NCBI GenBank assembly: GCA_030278955.1 | Contig: JAOANR010000014.1 | Coordinates: 18,664,068-18,728,067, forward strand | Length of the DNA stretch: 64,000 nucleotides | From: Hygrophila difformis | Lineage: Eukaryota > Streptophyta > Magnoliopsida > Lamiales > Acanthaceae | Direction: 5' to 3' | Shown: in pieces, positions 23,345 through 35,301 of the stretch | How the letters are laid out: the number at the start of each line of letters is the position of its first letter | How positions within the stretch are numbered: position 1 is the first letter of the stretch | Translations under genes and position numbers: made by a program | The notes under the pieces: model-generated | Seen by the model: the letters and a program-made list of their open reading frames with translations, nothing else | Database searches by the model: none | Told to the model about the DNA's origin: nothing

Positions 23345-23844
23345 NNNNNNNNNNNNNNNNNNNNNNNNNNNNNNNNNNNNNNNNNNNNNNNNNNNNNNNN
23401 NNNNNNNNNNNNNNNNNNNNNNNNNNNNNNNNNNNNNNNNNNNNNNNNNNNNNNNNNNNNNNNNNNNNNNNNNNNNNNNNNNNNNNNNNNNNNNNNNNNN
23501 NNNNNNNNNNNNNNNNNNNNNNNNNNNNNNNNNNNNNNNNNNNNNNNNNNNNNNNNNNNNNNNNNNNNNNNNNNNNNNNNNNNNNNNNNNNNNNNNNNNN
23601 NNNNNNNNNNNNNNNNNNNNNNNNNNNNNNNNNNNNNNNNNNNNNNNNNNNNNNNNNNNNNNNNNNNNNNNNNNNNNNNNNNNNNNNNNNNNNNNNNNNN
23701 NNNNNNNNNNNNNNNNNNNNNNNNNNNNNNNNNNNNNNNNNNNNNNNNNNNNNNNNNNNNNNNNNNNNNNNNNNNNNNNNNNNNNNNNNNNNNNNNNNNN
23801 NNNNNNNNNNNNNNNNNNNNNNNNNNNNNNNNNNNNNNNNNNNN
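23345..23844. other. Assembly gap (500 N)
   Basis: Exactly 500 consecutive N, most likely a placeholder of arbitrary length. It truncates the 5' LTR of element 1. The nested structure to the right implies that far more than 500 bp is missing. Confidence 0.95.
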
Positions 23845-24089
23845 CCTCAGTGTGACAGGCTGAAGGTCAACCTATCCCGGCTATGCCATGAGATTTGTCA
23901 ACATTTCATGACAGAGAGGACCACAGCGCCATTTGAAACTAAAGCACCATACTTGAGTAATAAAAAGACTAATAATCTTGATATATCCCTAAACCCTTTC
24001 CCGTGAATCATAACGCTTTTCATTTAATAAATCTAACCTGGTATAATTTTGGCAAAAGCTCGGGTTAACGAAACTTGTCAAAAGTTTCA
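23845..24089 (+). repeat. Element 1 5' LTR, 3' end only
   Basis: 245 bp, identical by reading to 39244-39488. It ends AAAAGTTTCA and is followed at once by the PBS. The rest is lost in the gap. Confidence 0.85.
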
Positions 24090-24107
24090 TGGCGTCGTTG
24101 CCGGGGA
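24090..24107 (+). promoter_or_regulatory. Primer binding site, tRNA-Asp type (element 1)
   Basis: TGGCGTCGTTGCCGGGGA complements the 3' end of plant tRNA-Asp with one mismatch (T for C at position 6). Element 2 has the matching form. Confidence 0.85.
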
Positions 24108-24250
24108 GGATGCAGCGCCGTTTTATTTAGAGAATTACATTCCTCATTGCTCCTAGAGTAGCCTATACATATAATTATAAATATTCACCTTCAGAACCAC
24201 TTCTAACCTGGGGATTGTACAGGTACTGTCATTATTGAAGCCGTTGTTCT

Positions 24251-27200
24251 ATGCAAAGGAGGAAGCAAACGCCAGCCGAGATCCCGTTTAATTCAGAGAT
24301 AGAAAAGACAGCTCGACGTCTTAGGGCGGAGACTAAACGAAGAAGGGAACGGGAACGACAGGCATTACTTTCGCCAAGCACCAGCAGCGATATTCTCGAA
24401 ATGGCAAACCCTGACATCCCACCAATCATTCAACCCAATCCCCCACTTCACAACATTGAGGAAGACCCCGAAGATGCTGATCATGATGAATTGGATGATC
24501 CCCCTCCCCAGATCATACAAGGAGGTGGGAATCCACCAAACATGGAGCAGCAGCACTTCGAGGCACCCCCTCCCAACCCGAACCAAAACCTACCAAACAA
24601 CCAAAACCAACCAAATCAGCAAAATTTCCCAAACCAACAGAATCAGCAATACCATAACCCCCATCAGAATCCCCCGAATCCGAATGATTTCAATGATCCG
24701 AGGAACTATTTCATGCCTCAGAACTACTACCCACAGCAGTACCAAGGCGGGCCCTGAGAACAATCAGCAAGCAGCAGCTGCTGCTGATTACATGCAGCCG
24801 ATTCTAGAGCCATATCTGAACATTCCTGGACAAGCTCCATTCCTGGCCAGGAATTTCGAACTGAAACCGGCCCTAATCAATCTAGTCCAGAGCAACCAGT
24901 TTGCCGGAGCAAGTCATGAAGATCCCCATGATCACCTGCAAACCTTCCTAGAATTGTGTGACACGATCAAGAATCGTGATGTACCCGCAAACACTATTCG
25001 ACTAAGGCTATTCCCCTTCTCTCTGACAAGCGGAGCACGAACATGGTACAAGTCACTGCTCGTAAATCAGAAGTCTACATGGGAAGATGTGATCAGAAAC
25101 TTCCTAGCAAAATACTTCCCGGAGTCCAAGGTGGATGAATGCCGCTCCAAAATTGCGGAATTCAAAATGAAACCAGACAAGTCCTTGTATGATGCAAAGG
25201 AAAGATTCTTCAACCTACTCAGAAAGTGTCCTCAACATGGCTTCCATGACTGGGAGAGGCTGAGAAAGTTCTACAGTGGTCTGACCCCAGCATGGAAATC
25301 CATGCTTGATGCTGCCGGTGGTCAACATTTGCTCTACATACCGATGGACCAAGCCTGGGCAAAGATTGAAGCCATGAGTGTCAACCGTTCTGTTCTAACT
25401 GATGATGGTAATCCCACTCCCCCTCGTGGTTTGTGTGTTGTAGGTACAGTAGAGAAGTCAGACATTGAAAAGCTTCAAGAGCAAGTGGCAGCGTTGTCTG
25501 TAAATCAAGGAGTTGGAAGTTCTGCGCAGGGACAGCAAACTGATGTGATATGTGGACTGTGTCAAGGTGCTCATGCAACTGACACATGCGAGCAAGTCAC
25601 AGCTGAGAGCTGTAACTATGCAGGAGCCTTTCCAAATAGACACCCGAATTTGTCTTATTCAAACAACAACGCCTTGAACTCACATCTCTTGAACAAGCCA
25701 CAGCAACAACAGTTCAACCCTCAGCAGAATCAGGGATTCAATCAGAACAGGGGCCAACATTTTCAGAATCCAGGTTTCCAACCTCAGATCCAGCAGAGGC
25801 CGCCTCAGAATTTCCAGAACTTTCAGCCCAATCAGAGTTTCCAGCCTCAGTTTGTCCCAAACCAAAGCCAGTGGAATCAGAATCAGAATCAAAATCAGAA
25901 TCAGAATCAAAAGCCTCCTTCAAGGCTTGAGAATTTGATGACTGATTTCATCACTAGTCAGAAAGAGATCAACAATCAACTGCAGGCCTCCATCAGAAAT
26001 GTGGAGACCCAAGTTACACAGATGGCTAATGAGATGCAGAAAAGGGACAAAGGAACATTGCCTAGTACCGCGGAAAAGAACCCGCAATGCAAGGCAATAA
26101 CCTTGAAATCTGGAAGAGTACTAGCTGGACCAAAGGGAGCAGATACTGGAGCAGAATTTGAAGAGGATGATATTGTTGACAATGCTGGTAAGGAAGCTGA
26201 TAATGGGAACGAAGCGGAAAAAGAGACAGCCGAATTGCAGACTGAAGCTGCGCCTGAAACGGCTGAAACAGATAAGGGTACAGGTGAAGGTACAACTTCC
26301 TTCCCTTCACCACCAAAAATTGCTAATAACAAGTACATGCCCAGGATTCCTTATCCTGCGCGGCTTAAAAATAAAGAACATGATCTTAAATTCAAGAAAT
26401 TTCTGCAACGATTAAAGTCTGTAGAGATAACCATTCCTCTCACAGAAATGATTTCCGAAATGCCCATCTATGCTAAGTTCTTGAAAGAATTGATTTCAGG
26501 AAAAAGGCAGGTTGAGCAGGAAGAGGTAATTATTCTCAACAGCACATGCAGTGCCATCGTTCAGAGGAGAATGCCTGAAAAGAAAGAGGACCCCGGATGT
26601 TGCACACTTCCAGTACAATTCGGAAAGGCCAAAGTGAGTATGGGGCTTTGTGATTTAGGATCAAGCATCAATGTGATGCCACTAGCTATGGTTGTTCGCC
26701 TTAAGCTTGGAGAAATTCAACCGGTCAAGATGAGACTGCAACTTGCAGACAGATCGATCACTCAGCCCGTAGGAATCCTCAAGGATGTTGTGGTCAAAAC
26801 CGGGCAGGTTCTTTTCCCGGTCGACTTCATCGTCCTCGACATTGAAGAGGATTCTGAAATGCCGCTTATCCTTGGACGCCCATTTCTAGCCACTGGTGGT
26901 GCACTGATTGACGCTAAATCTGGAAAAGTCACCTTAAGGGTCGATGGCGAGGAGATCATCTTTGATATGGAGAAATTGCAGAAATTTCCGAATGACAGTT
27001 CTTGTTTTTCATTTGAAAATGTAATAGTTAGGGAAGAGCCAGACTCTGAACTTGATTGTGAAATGATGCTGGATGAACTATCAAAGCAGGTACTGAAGCC
27101 TGCTGGCGTGGAGCATAAAGGATGCAAAGCCGTTCACTTCGCCGATCCCGAAACAGGGGATTTGGAGGAATTTGACGGCATCGACTTCCATGATGACGCC

Positions 27201-30200
27201 AACCAAGAGGAGGAAGAGGATCCTGTACTGATGCAGGATCCCGAAGGTAAATCTGTTCTCCCACTACCCAATTCTCGCAAACTACTCCCTTCCGTTGAAT
27301 GCCCACCAGAGCTTGAACTTAAAACATTACCCGATCATCTCAAGTACGCGTTTCTCGCAGAACATAAAAAGTTACCCGTGATTGTTTCGGCTAAGCTCTC
27401 CCAAGAGCAAGAAATGCTCTGGTGGTCGTTCTTAAGAAACATGTACATGCAATAGGTTGGACCATTTCTGATATAAAAGGAATAAGCCCTTCTATTTGCA
27501 TGCACAGGATTCTAATGGAAGAAGAGTTTAAACCCTCCCGTCAACCTCAGAGGCGATTGAACCCCCTTATGCAGGAAGTGGTAAGGAAAGAAGTTATCAA
27601 GCTCTTAGATGCTGGTATAATCTATCCTATCTCTGACAGCAAATGGGTTAGCCCAGTGCAGGTCGTACCCAAACGAGGAGGGATGTGCATAACCAAGAAT
27701 GAGCAAGGAGAAGAGGTTGCAACCAGGCCAGTGACCGGATGGAGAGTTTGTATCGATTACCGGAAGCTGAATGAGGCCACACGCAAGGACCATTTTCCAT
27801 TGCCATTCATTGATCAGATGCTTGAGAGGTTGGCAGGGAGAGTTTTATTGCTTCCTGGATGGTTATTCTGGTTATAATCAGATTGTTATTTCCAGTGAAG
27901 ACCATGATAAAACCACTTTTACTTGCCCGTACGGCACTTTTGCCTATCGACGGATGCCTTTTGGTTTGTGCAATGCACCTGCTACTTTTCAAAGATGCAT
28001 GATGTCTATTTTCTCTGAATTTATCGAAAAATGCATTGAGGTCTTTATGGATGACTTCTCTGTATATGGAGATACGTTCGAAGATTGTTTGACCAATCTT
28101 GCTAAGATTTTAAAGAGGTGTGAGGACATTAACTTGGTTTTAAATTGGGAAAAGTGCCATTTTATGGTCACTGAGGGCATAGTGTTAGGTCATCGCATTT
28201 CTCGTGCAGGCATTGAAGTTGATCCAGCCAAAGTTTCCATCATTTCAAATCTCCCTCTTCCTAACTCGATCAAATCAGTTAGGAGCTTCTTAGGGCATGC
28301 CAGTTTTTACCGGCGATTCATTAAGGATTTCTCTAAAATTGCCAAGCCGCTCACTAATCTGCTTTGTAAAGAAAATCCTTTCTTAATAAATGAAGCGTGT
28401 GTCCAAGCCTTTGACACGCTCAAGAAGATGTTGGTTTCTGCACCGATAGTGCAACCACCCGATTGGTCACTGCCTTTCGAGGTAATGTGCGATGCTAGTG
28501 GTCTCGCCGTGGGCGCAGTTCTTGGACAACATAAGGATGGGAGACAATGCGTAATTCATTACGCAAGTCATGCCCTGAATGAAGCCCAAGTTAACTACAC
28601 CACAACGGAGAAAGAGATGTATGCTGTAGTCTTCGCGTTTGACAAGTTCAGACAGTACCTGATAGGTACAAAGACCATAGTATACACTGATCATACAGCA
28701 TTGAGATACTTGTTTAGCAAACAAGATGCAAAACCTCGATTAATCAGGTGGGTACTTCTGTTGCAAGAATTCGACATCATAATAAAAGATAGGCGAGGTC
28801 GAGATAATGGTGCTGCTGACCACTTATCTCGATTAGATAATGATAAAAAGGAAAAAGCCGTCAATGAAGATTTCCCGGACGAACAGTTGTTCGCGTTGCA
28901 TCTGCATAATCAAGCTTGTCCATGGTTTTCCGACATCGCTAACTTCTTGGCATGCGGAATAACCCCACAGTTTTCGAACTATCATCAGAGGAATAAGTTC
29001 AAACGAGATGTATTAAGTTACTTCTGGGAAGAACCTTATCTCTTCAAACACTGCCCTGATTTAATAATCAGGCGATGTGTGACCGAGCATGAAGCTTATC
29101 AAATTGTCAGAAAATGCCATGAATCAGAATATGGAGGTCACCATGGTCCCGCTCGAACGGCCCACAAGGTCCTCGAATGTGGATTTTATTGGCCTCACAT
29201 CTATGAGGATTGCAGGACATTTGTTAAGGGCTGTGACAGATGCCAAAGATTAGGAAACATCTCCAAGAGGGATGAGATGCCTCAAAAGGGGATTCTCACA
29301 CTTGAGATCTTTGATGTATGGGGCATTGACTTCATGGGACCGTTTCCACCATCTGGTGGAAACTACTATATCTTGGTAGCTGTCGATTACGTATCCAAAT
29401 GGGTCGAGGCTGTCGCATTACCGACCAATGATGGTAGCCAAGTCATCAAGTTCCTCAAGAACAACATTTTCAGTCGATTTGGCGTACCTAGGGTGGTGAT
29501 ATCTGATGGAGGAACACACTTTATTAATAAAGGTTTTGAAACTCTGATGAGTAAAAATGGAATCCTCCATAAGATAGGCACGCCTTACCATCCTCAGACT
29601 AGTGGTCAAGTCGAAGTATCCAATCGCGAAATCAAACACATACTCGAAACCACTGTCGGGATAACCCGTAAGGATTGGGCACGTAAGCTCAATGATGCTC
29701 TATGGGCATACCGCACAGCATATAAGACTCCCATCGGGATGTCTCCATATAGGCTGATCTTCGGAAAAGCCTGTCATTTACCCGTAGAGCTAGAGCATAA
29801 AGCTTACTGGGCCGTTAAAACGCTTAACTTCGATCCGAAAGTTGCTCAGAGCAAACGTAAGTTGGACCTCAATGAAATTGAGGAAATACGAGCGCAAGCT
29901 TATGAAAGCTCTCGAATTTACAAGGAGCGGACCCAGAAGTTGCACGATCGCCGGATCAAACCTAAGTATTTTTATGTTGGTCAACATGTGTTATTGTTCA
30001 ATACTAGGTTGAAGCTGTTCCCCGGAAAGCTCAAATCTAGATGGGAAGGACCACATGAAGTACTAGAGGTGTTCAAAAATGGAGCTGTCAGGATTCGAAC
30101 TGGCAGGGGCGATATAGTGGTGAATGGACAACGATTAAAAGAGTACCTTGGACAGTTCGATCCGGAGAAAGAAAGCCAAGCAGTGGCAGACCCGGCTTAC

Positions 30201-30209
30201 ACTCAATAA
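24251..30209 (+). pseudogene. Athila-like gag-pol of element 1, three frameshifts
   Basis: This would be a single polyprotein of roughly 1,980 aa. Gag begins at 24251 (MQRRKQTPAE), has an Asn/Gln/Pro-rich segment and the retrotransposon-gag domain (about 24800-25330). A second Gln/Asn-rich stretch follows, then protease (LCDLGSS, about 26640), reverse transcriptase (about 27500-28250, FMDDF intact at about 28045), RNase H (about 28400-28830) and integrase (HHCC near 29090-29260, then the DDE core to about 29640). Compared with element 2, the frame breaks at about 24752 (one extra C in a C run), about 27412 (one A lost in an A run) and about 27840 (two bases lost in GAGA). Each break is in a short repeat, so assembly error is a real alternative to decay. 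Confidence 0.85.
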
Positions 30210-30317
30210 GAAACAGCATTTAAAAACACAAAAATTTTAGTTTATATATATATATATATAATATATATTTACAGTACTTATTTCACGACAAGAAAAGTAC
30301 CCAAAGATCAATTAAAC

Positions 30318-30355
30318 ATTTAGAGTACTAAGACTCTAAATGTGAGGATGTTGAT
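30318..30355 (+). repeat. Hairpin plus AAATGTGAGGATGTTG motif, copy 1 (element 1)
   Basis: CATTTAGAGT and ACTCTAAATG form a hairpin with a few-base loop, followed by TGTGAGGATGTTG. The same unit recurs at 32229-32272 (CTCACATCTAGAGC against GCTCTAAATGTGAG) and at 34657-34675, where it leads straight into the LTR start TGATAATGG. Element 2 has the first copy on the minus strand at about 41072-41115. The copy at the LTR is in the polypurine-tract position. Confidence 0.7.
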
Positions 30356-30701
30356 ATTTGGAGAAAATCTAATGCATTTCATTCATCTATCTTGCAGAAG
30401 TTCGGAACCACCAAAAAGAGGAGCAGATAAGAGTAACATGGAAAACCAGGTTCTTGGTTGGATTAGTTCCATAAGTCTAAGAAAACGTTTTCGGGAATTG
30501 AAGAAATTCAATACCCGAAATAAAATTCACAGATAAAATGGAACTGACCCAACCTAATTTTATGCAAGTGGTGGTTTAATTTTCAGCCCAGCATTTTGAA
30601 TTTACTTGGACTGAATTTATTCAGCTCAAATCAAATAAAATGGACTCAGGCCCAATACCACACTCGGGCCCAGTCCAGGAAAATTCGAAAATTCAAAATT
30701 C

Positions 30702-31013
30702 TTTGTCGCGGAAGGACCTTTGTCACGATGTCATGCATCGCGACCAGGCCCTGTTCCGCGACAAACTCCCTTTTCCTTCTTAACCCTTCCCCACATCTTG
30801 TCGCGATGCACTTTGTCGCGGAGCATGACTCCGCGACCAAGCCCTGCTCCGCGACACAACCTGCGTTGACTGTCTCCATACTGAACTTTGTCGCGGTAGC
30901 CTTGTCGCGGAGCATGACTCCGCGACCAACCCTCAACTCCGCGACCTCTCTGATGTCGCTATGCCTTGTCGCGGAACCAGGTTCCGCGACAAAGTCTCGG
31001 ATTCCGCGACAAA
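30702..31013. repeat. Palindromic array, GTCGCGG type, upstream of the F-box gene (element 1)
   Basis: More than a dozen half-sites GTCGCGG/CCGCGAC in both orientations, many paired as TTGTCGCGGAAC ... GTTCCGCGACAA. The DNA around it is AT-rich, so the CpG density stands out. It ends about 10 bp before a TATA-like TATTTATA (about 31021-31028), which lies about 150 bp before the F-box ATG. Confidence 0.85.
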
Positions 31014-31020
31014 AGTTCAA

Positions 31021-31028
31021 GTATTTAT
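31021..31028 (+). promoter_or_regulatory. TATA-like box of the internal F-box unit (element 1)
   Basis: TATTTATA just downstream of the palindromic array. Element 2 has a cleaner TATAAATA at the same place. The promoter role is inferred from position. Confidence 0.45.
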
Positions 31029-31179
31029 ACCCCCCCACCCCCTCCAGTTTCTTTTCACTTTCTCTCGTCATTTCAACTTCTTTCAGTTTCTTCAGCTTCC
31101 TCTTTCCCCCATTTTTCTCTCATCCGAACGAACACCACGTGTTCTTCGCAACCTTATCACTCTTTTTCTAAGGGAAACT

Positions 31180-33001
31180 ATGGACCGATTTCATGGACTC
31201 CTCCCAAACCTTGGACCCGTGCCTAGACCCGAGCCAAGGAGGGGAGGGTAAACCCCCTTTTTCCACCTGTTCATGGCCTCTATCGAACTCTTTAGTTTCT
31301 TTTTCTAATTTTTGGGCTGAGAATGACATAATGTGGTTTGTGTGAGTTTTTGTTTTCTCTGCTTTTCGATTTTGAATGCTCTCGGTTTTAAGGAGCCCTT
31401 TGAAGTCCTTTTGAAACCCTTAAGAACCTACTTGAGAGTTTGTTTTAAAACTGTTAATAGATAAAGTTTTTGAAGTTTAAATCTGGAAAGAACAAACTGA
31501 TGAACATTTGGGTATTGTTTTGAATATCTTGATGTTATTGGTTTGATTGATCTTGATGTGACTTATACAGTGTTGTTTTGGTGTAATAAAAGAGGTAAGA
31601 TCTTTTGGGCATATTTGTTCTCATGTTGGAAATCTCATGGGAATAAATGTTTGTTTGTTTATGGAAACATAGTACAAACACCCAATAAGAAGCTTCCACT
31701 TTTAATAAAAGCAACTTTTAGAAAAAGACAAAAAGAGTTATTTTTGTTTAATGTTTGACTTGAGTTTTTGTTCCCAATGGAACACTAGTGTGAGTAAGAT
31801 AGCAGTATTTTTGTCACCCAACTGCTATCCTTTTCAAAAATCCAAAATGGGACCACTCACATCCCACCTTTGTTAAATAAAACAAGTCAACCATTTTTTT
31901 TAAAATTAAAAATAGTGTTTGCAAATTTTTGGGGATGTTTTAACTGTCCAAGACAGTCCAGGCAGTCCAGAAATAGCAAATCCGTTCCGCCACGTCTCCA
32001 TTGCACATTCCAATATTCGAGCATTCCATTTCCATCTATCCATCTCATTCCACTTCCAACAAGTGTTTCGGACTTGTTTAATAAAACTGAAAAGTTTTGG
32101 GCCCAATGGCCCATTAAAAAGATTTTAGGCCCAATGGCCAATTTTATTTTATTTTGGGCTTTTTAGCCCATTTAAAACCAAATATTATTTACTTGTGCTT
32201 TAAATTAAAATTCAAATCAGAAATTTAATAATCTCACATCTAGAGCAAAGCTCTAAATGTGAGGATGTTGGTTTCTGAACTTGAATAATTTCTGAAAATT
32301 ATATAAAAATTGGATTCATCACTTCTTATCTTTTCAGGGACAATCTTCCAAACCCAGACCCTGCACCCGAAGGAACCCATCTGCTGGACTTACCCCTCGA
32401 ACTCCTTGGTGAAATCCTCTCTCGTATAGGAGAGGATGACATCAGTGAAGTCTTCAAGGCACAGAGAACCTGCAAGAAATTCAGGGATGCCGGGAACCTC
32501 TCCATCGTCTACAAACGATGCGAGGTCAACTCATCCACTATAAAGAGAGGGCGGGAGTACTATCGTTGGGAAAAGCGGAGATTCCTTCGGACATGCGACC
32601 AGGCTGGAAACCACAATCTCCAAATCATTCCAGCAATGATGGCATTCGCAGAAGAGAAAGAAGAGCAAGCCTATGAACTGCTACGCCTGGGGATTGAGGA
32701 CAATCATAAAGCGACAATCTTCGCCTACGGGTTGATGCTCATAAGCAAGGAGGACGCAGGGCAGGTCGAGCAGGGAATCAGGATGATTGACAGGATAGCG
32801 ACAAGTTGGTCAGTCTTCCAAGACACATCCGTCAATGTCCTCGAATGGATGGTTGACCAACCAGACACCCCATTCCTATGGGCTGATCAGGAAGGCAGAG
32901 TTTACTGCCCCAGGAATCACGAGGCCATAACAGATCTCAATGATTGGTGTCTGCGATGTGAGCTATCCAGCTATCTCCACTGGGCCAGATACATGTTCTG
33001 A
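31180..33001 (+). CDS. F-box protein carried by the retrotransposon
   Basis: Two exons, 31180-31247 (68 nt) and 32338-33001. The donor (GGGAGG|GTAAAC) and acceptor (TTTTCAG|GGAC) join codons exactly, giving 243 aa with no stop. An F-box lies at about 38-80 (LLDLPLELLGEILSRIGEDD, then KAQRTCKKFRD). A helical region about 120-190 resembles the SEL1-like part of At2g35280-type F-box proteins. A Cys/His-rich tail follows (YCPRNH ... WCLRCE). F-box proteins recruit substrates to SCF ubiquitin ligases through SKP1. It occupies the place of the env-like ORF in Athila elements. Element 2 has a homologous 68-nt exon 1, so it was acquired before the copies separated. The intron survived because genomic RNA is packaged unspliced (inference). 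Confidence 0.8.
32229..32272 (+). repeat. Hairpin plus AAATGTGAGGATGTTG motif, copy 2 (element 1)
   Basis: CTCACATCTAGAGC and GCTCTAAATGTGAG face each other over a three-base loop, followed by GATGTTGG. It lies in the F-box intron, about 65 bp before the acceptor. Confidence 0.7.
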
Positions 33002-34656
33002 AAGGAAGAAGGATGAATCCGAATTTACCTTGCTTTCTCTTAATTCTGCACTAGTAATAGTAATTTGCAAGGGAGTTCCTCCTTTTGTGTGTGCAGGTTT
33101 GTATTAACTGCACGAGAATCCCGTGCATCGGTTGTATTTATTCGCTTCCCCTAAAATTGGAACTCAGTTTTTGAGACCACTGAACAATTCTTTACTGCTT
33201 TCCTTTGAAAAGATGTCTGCACAGTTCGAGATGAATAAGTGACTGTCAGGCCAAAAATATGCTGTTGACATACTCAGTATGTCAGCAGTGCCTCTTTACT
33301 GCTTTCAAATAAATAACCAGCAAAAATATGCATAAACTCGCTCTAAATTCACAGGTTGAATTTAGGCTTGTGATTAAATTTTCAGACTTTCAAATTGGGA
33401 TAATATAATTGAAGACATGCATGAAATGAATTCCTGAGGTTTTGAGCTATAAAAATTTAATGATGCGATCAGCTTATTGGGTAATAAATCTGCATGTTAG
33501 AAATTTCGATTGAATAAATTGCTAGAATTAAGCTTGGATTAAATTTGAGAATATTGTATGACATGAATCAACCCAACCTTGTGAGATTTGAGCCATGAGT
33601 CACTTTTACTCATTCATTTTCTTTGATGTGTGAATCATTTTGATTAAAGGAAACTAGAACTTGCGATTGGGACCGATTCAAGACCATGCCAAATTCCCGA
33701 AATCGAGCATATGATCGAGGCACCTAGAAAACCCAAATTTTTGGCCTTCGTTTGAAATCCAAACCCAAAAATATTTTCCCTTTAGGATTAACCAATTTGA
33801 GCCTATAAGCCTAATTTTTCTTTGAAGCCCTCTATATTATTCCTAGCCTTCTAAAAAGACCAAGAAATTCAAACCCAAGTGTGCAAGGATGAGTTCTATC
33901 AAGGCATTACAATTTTTGATCATCAATGAAAACTATAAATCGGTATTCTATAAACCGATTCAAAAAAAAAAAAAAAAAAAAAGTTGAATGCCATTCAACA
34001 CAAATAAATTGCGAATGACTAGCAATTAGACAATTAGACAATAGTCTAATGTCCTGCAAAAGAAAACCAAAAAGGGAGAAACATTGATGATCATGAATTT
34101 TGAATAAAAATGCCAAGTTATGATGGAATTAATTCTTGCCACTTCTTAGCCCAATAATTCCCTTTTCCCACCTAATGTTACAACCGTACGCCCCGTTATA
34201 ACCCTTAAATAAGACCTCGTAATCTCGATTTGAAGAAATGAGCCGGTGGCGAGTTGGTCTGATCGCAAGCTTATGGGATAATTTAATTAAATTTGATTTT
34301 GAGCATTCATGATTAAACCCCAATTGAGAGTGAGTGAAATTTTCCGATTCTCTTATAAGTGAGGCTCTGTTTCATTAAGAATGTTCATGTCATGCCTTAA
34401 TTCTAATCCTTAATCTTTGCATCTTTCAAACATGATATTCATGAAGGGTTGATAATAATGTTTGATTTATAGGCCCGATGTAGTGAGCAAGTATCATTTC
34501 ATTAAACACTGCAATCAAGGGAATTCAATACTTGTAATCTTTGATTGTCTTATCCCAATCTAAAAGAATGATATTTTTGAAGCCACGAAAATGAATTGAA
34601 TATGTAGAGTCCGTGTTCTTACGAACATTGACTCTGACTGCTCGGGGACGATCAGT
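33002..34656 (+). other. Element 1 region between F-box gene and LTR
   Basis: No coding region supported. AT-rich, with a poly-A run near 33962-33981. It should contain the F-box 3' UTR. Nothing in element 2 can be compared, because that copy is cut before this point. Confidence 0.5.
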
Positions 34657-34673
34657 ATTAAATGTGAGGATGT
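34657..34673 (+). promoter_or_regulatory. Polypurine-tract-like motif before the 3' LTR (element 1)
   Basis: AAATGTGAGGATGT immediately precedes the LTR's TGATAAT. It is only moderately purine-rich, but the position is that of the plus-strand primer. Confidence 0.6.
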
Positions 34674-34977
34674 TGATAATGGCCAAAAATGACCATTATT
34701 TTCAATCCATTTCCGTGTCTTAAACGGGCATTTGATCGCATTCCGGTCTTACATTAAGTAAGAAAGCAGTCGAATTGGACTAATTTATGCATAATTGTAA
34801 AAATAATTAGCTGGTGTGAAAAAGACGTAAATATGTAATTTTATTACATATTTATGTTAGAAAAATCCAAAAACATGAGAAAAAGAAAAGGAAACAAAAA
34901 GATGGGAAAAAGATAGAAAAGCCCACAAAAAGAATATTTTCGGCCCATCTGGCCCAATCCAGCAGGCCCAGGAAGAC

Positions 34978-35222
34978 CTTTGTCGCGGAAGCCCCTTGGC
35001 GCGATGCAGTGTTCCGCGACAAGGGAGGGGTTCCGCGACCAAGTGGCCCCGAATGAAGAGGAGACCTGCCAAGCCCTTGGCGCGATGACCTTTGTCGCGA
35101 TGGCATGCTCCGCGACAAAGGCATGTTCCGCGACCAAGAGGCATTCTTAGAGACACAAGACCCAGTCGAGAAGCCTTGCCACATGCAGTGTGTTCCGCGA
35201 CCAACTTGATGCTCCGAGACAA
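34978..35222. repeat. Palindromic array, GTCGCGG type, in the LTR upstream of TATA (element 1)
   Basis: GTCGCGG, GCGCGATG and TTCCGCGAC half-sites in both orientations. The array ends about 70 bp before the TATA box at 35294. Element 2's equivalent is at 50965-51245 with a different motif. Confidence 0.85.
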
Positions 35223-35293
35223 GCTGTGATGTGTGTGATGTCTTAAGACACAATGGGCTAGAATCAAGGCCCATGGGCTTAGGGTTACACTTC

Positions 35294-35301
35294 TATAAAT
35301 A
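35294..35301 (+). promoter_or_regulatory. LTR TATA box (element 1)
   Basis: TATAAATA, about 620 bp into the LTR, just downstream of the first LTR palindromic array. It probably sets the U3/R boundary. Confidence 0.6.

Noticed and set aside
26762..27306. Minus-strand ORFs (121 and 92 aa) opposite gag-pol
   Set aside because: Shadows of a strongly conserved plus-strand coding frame.
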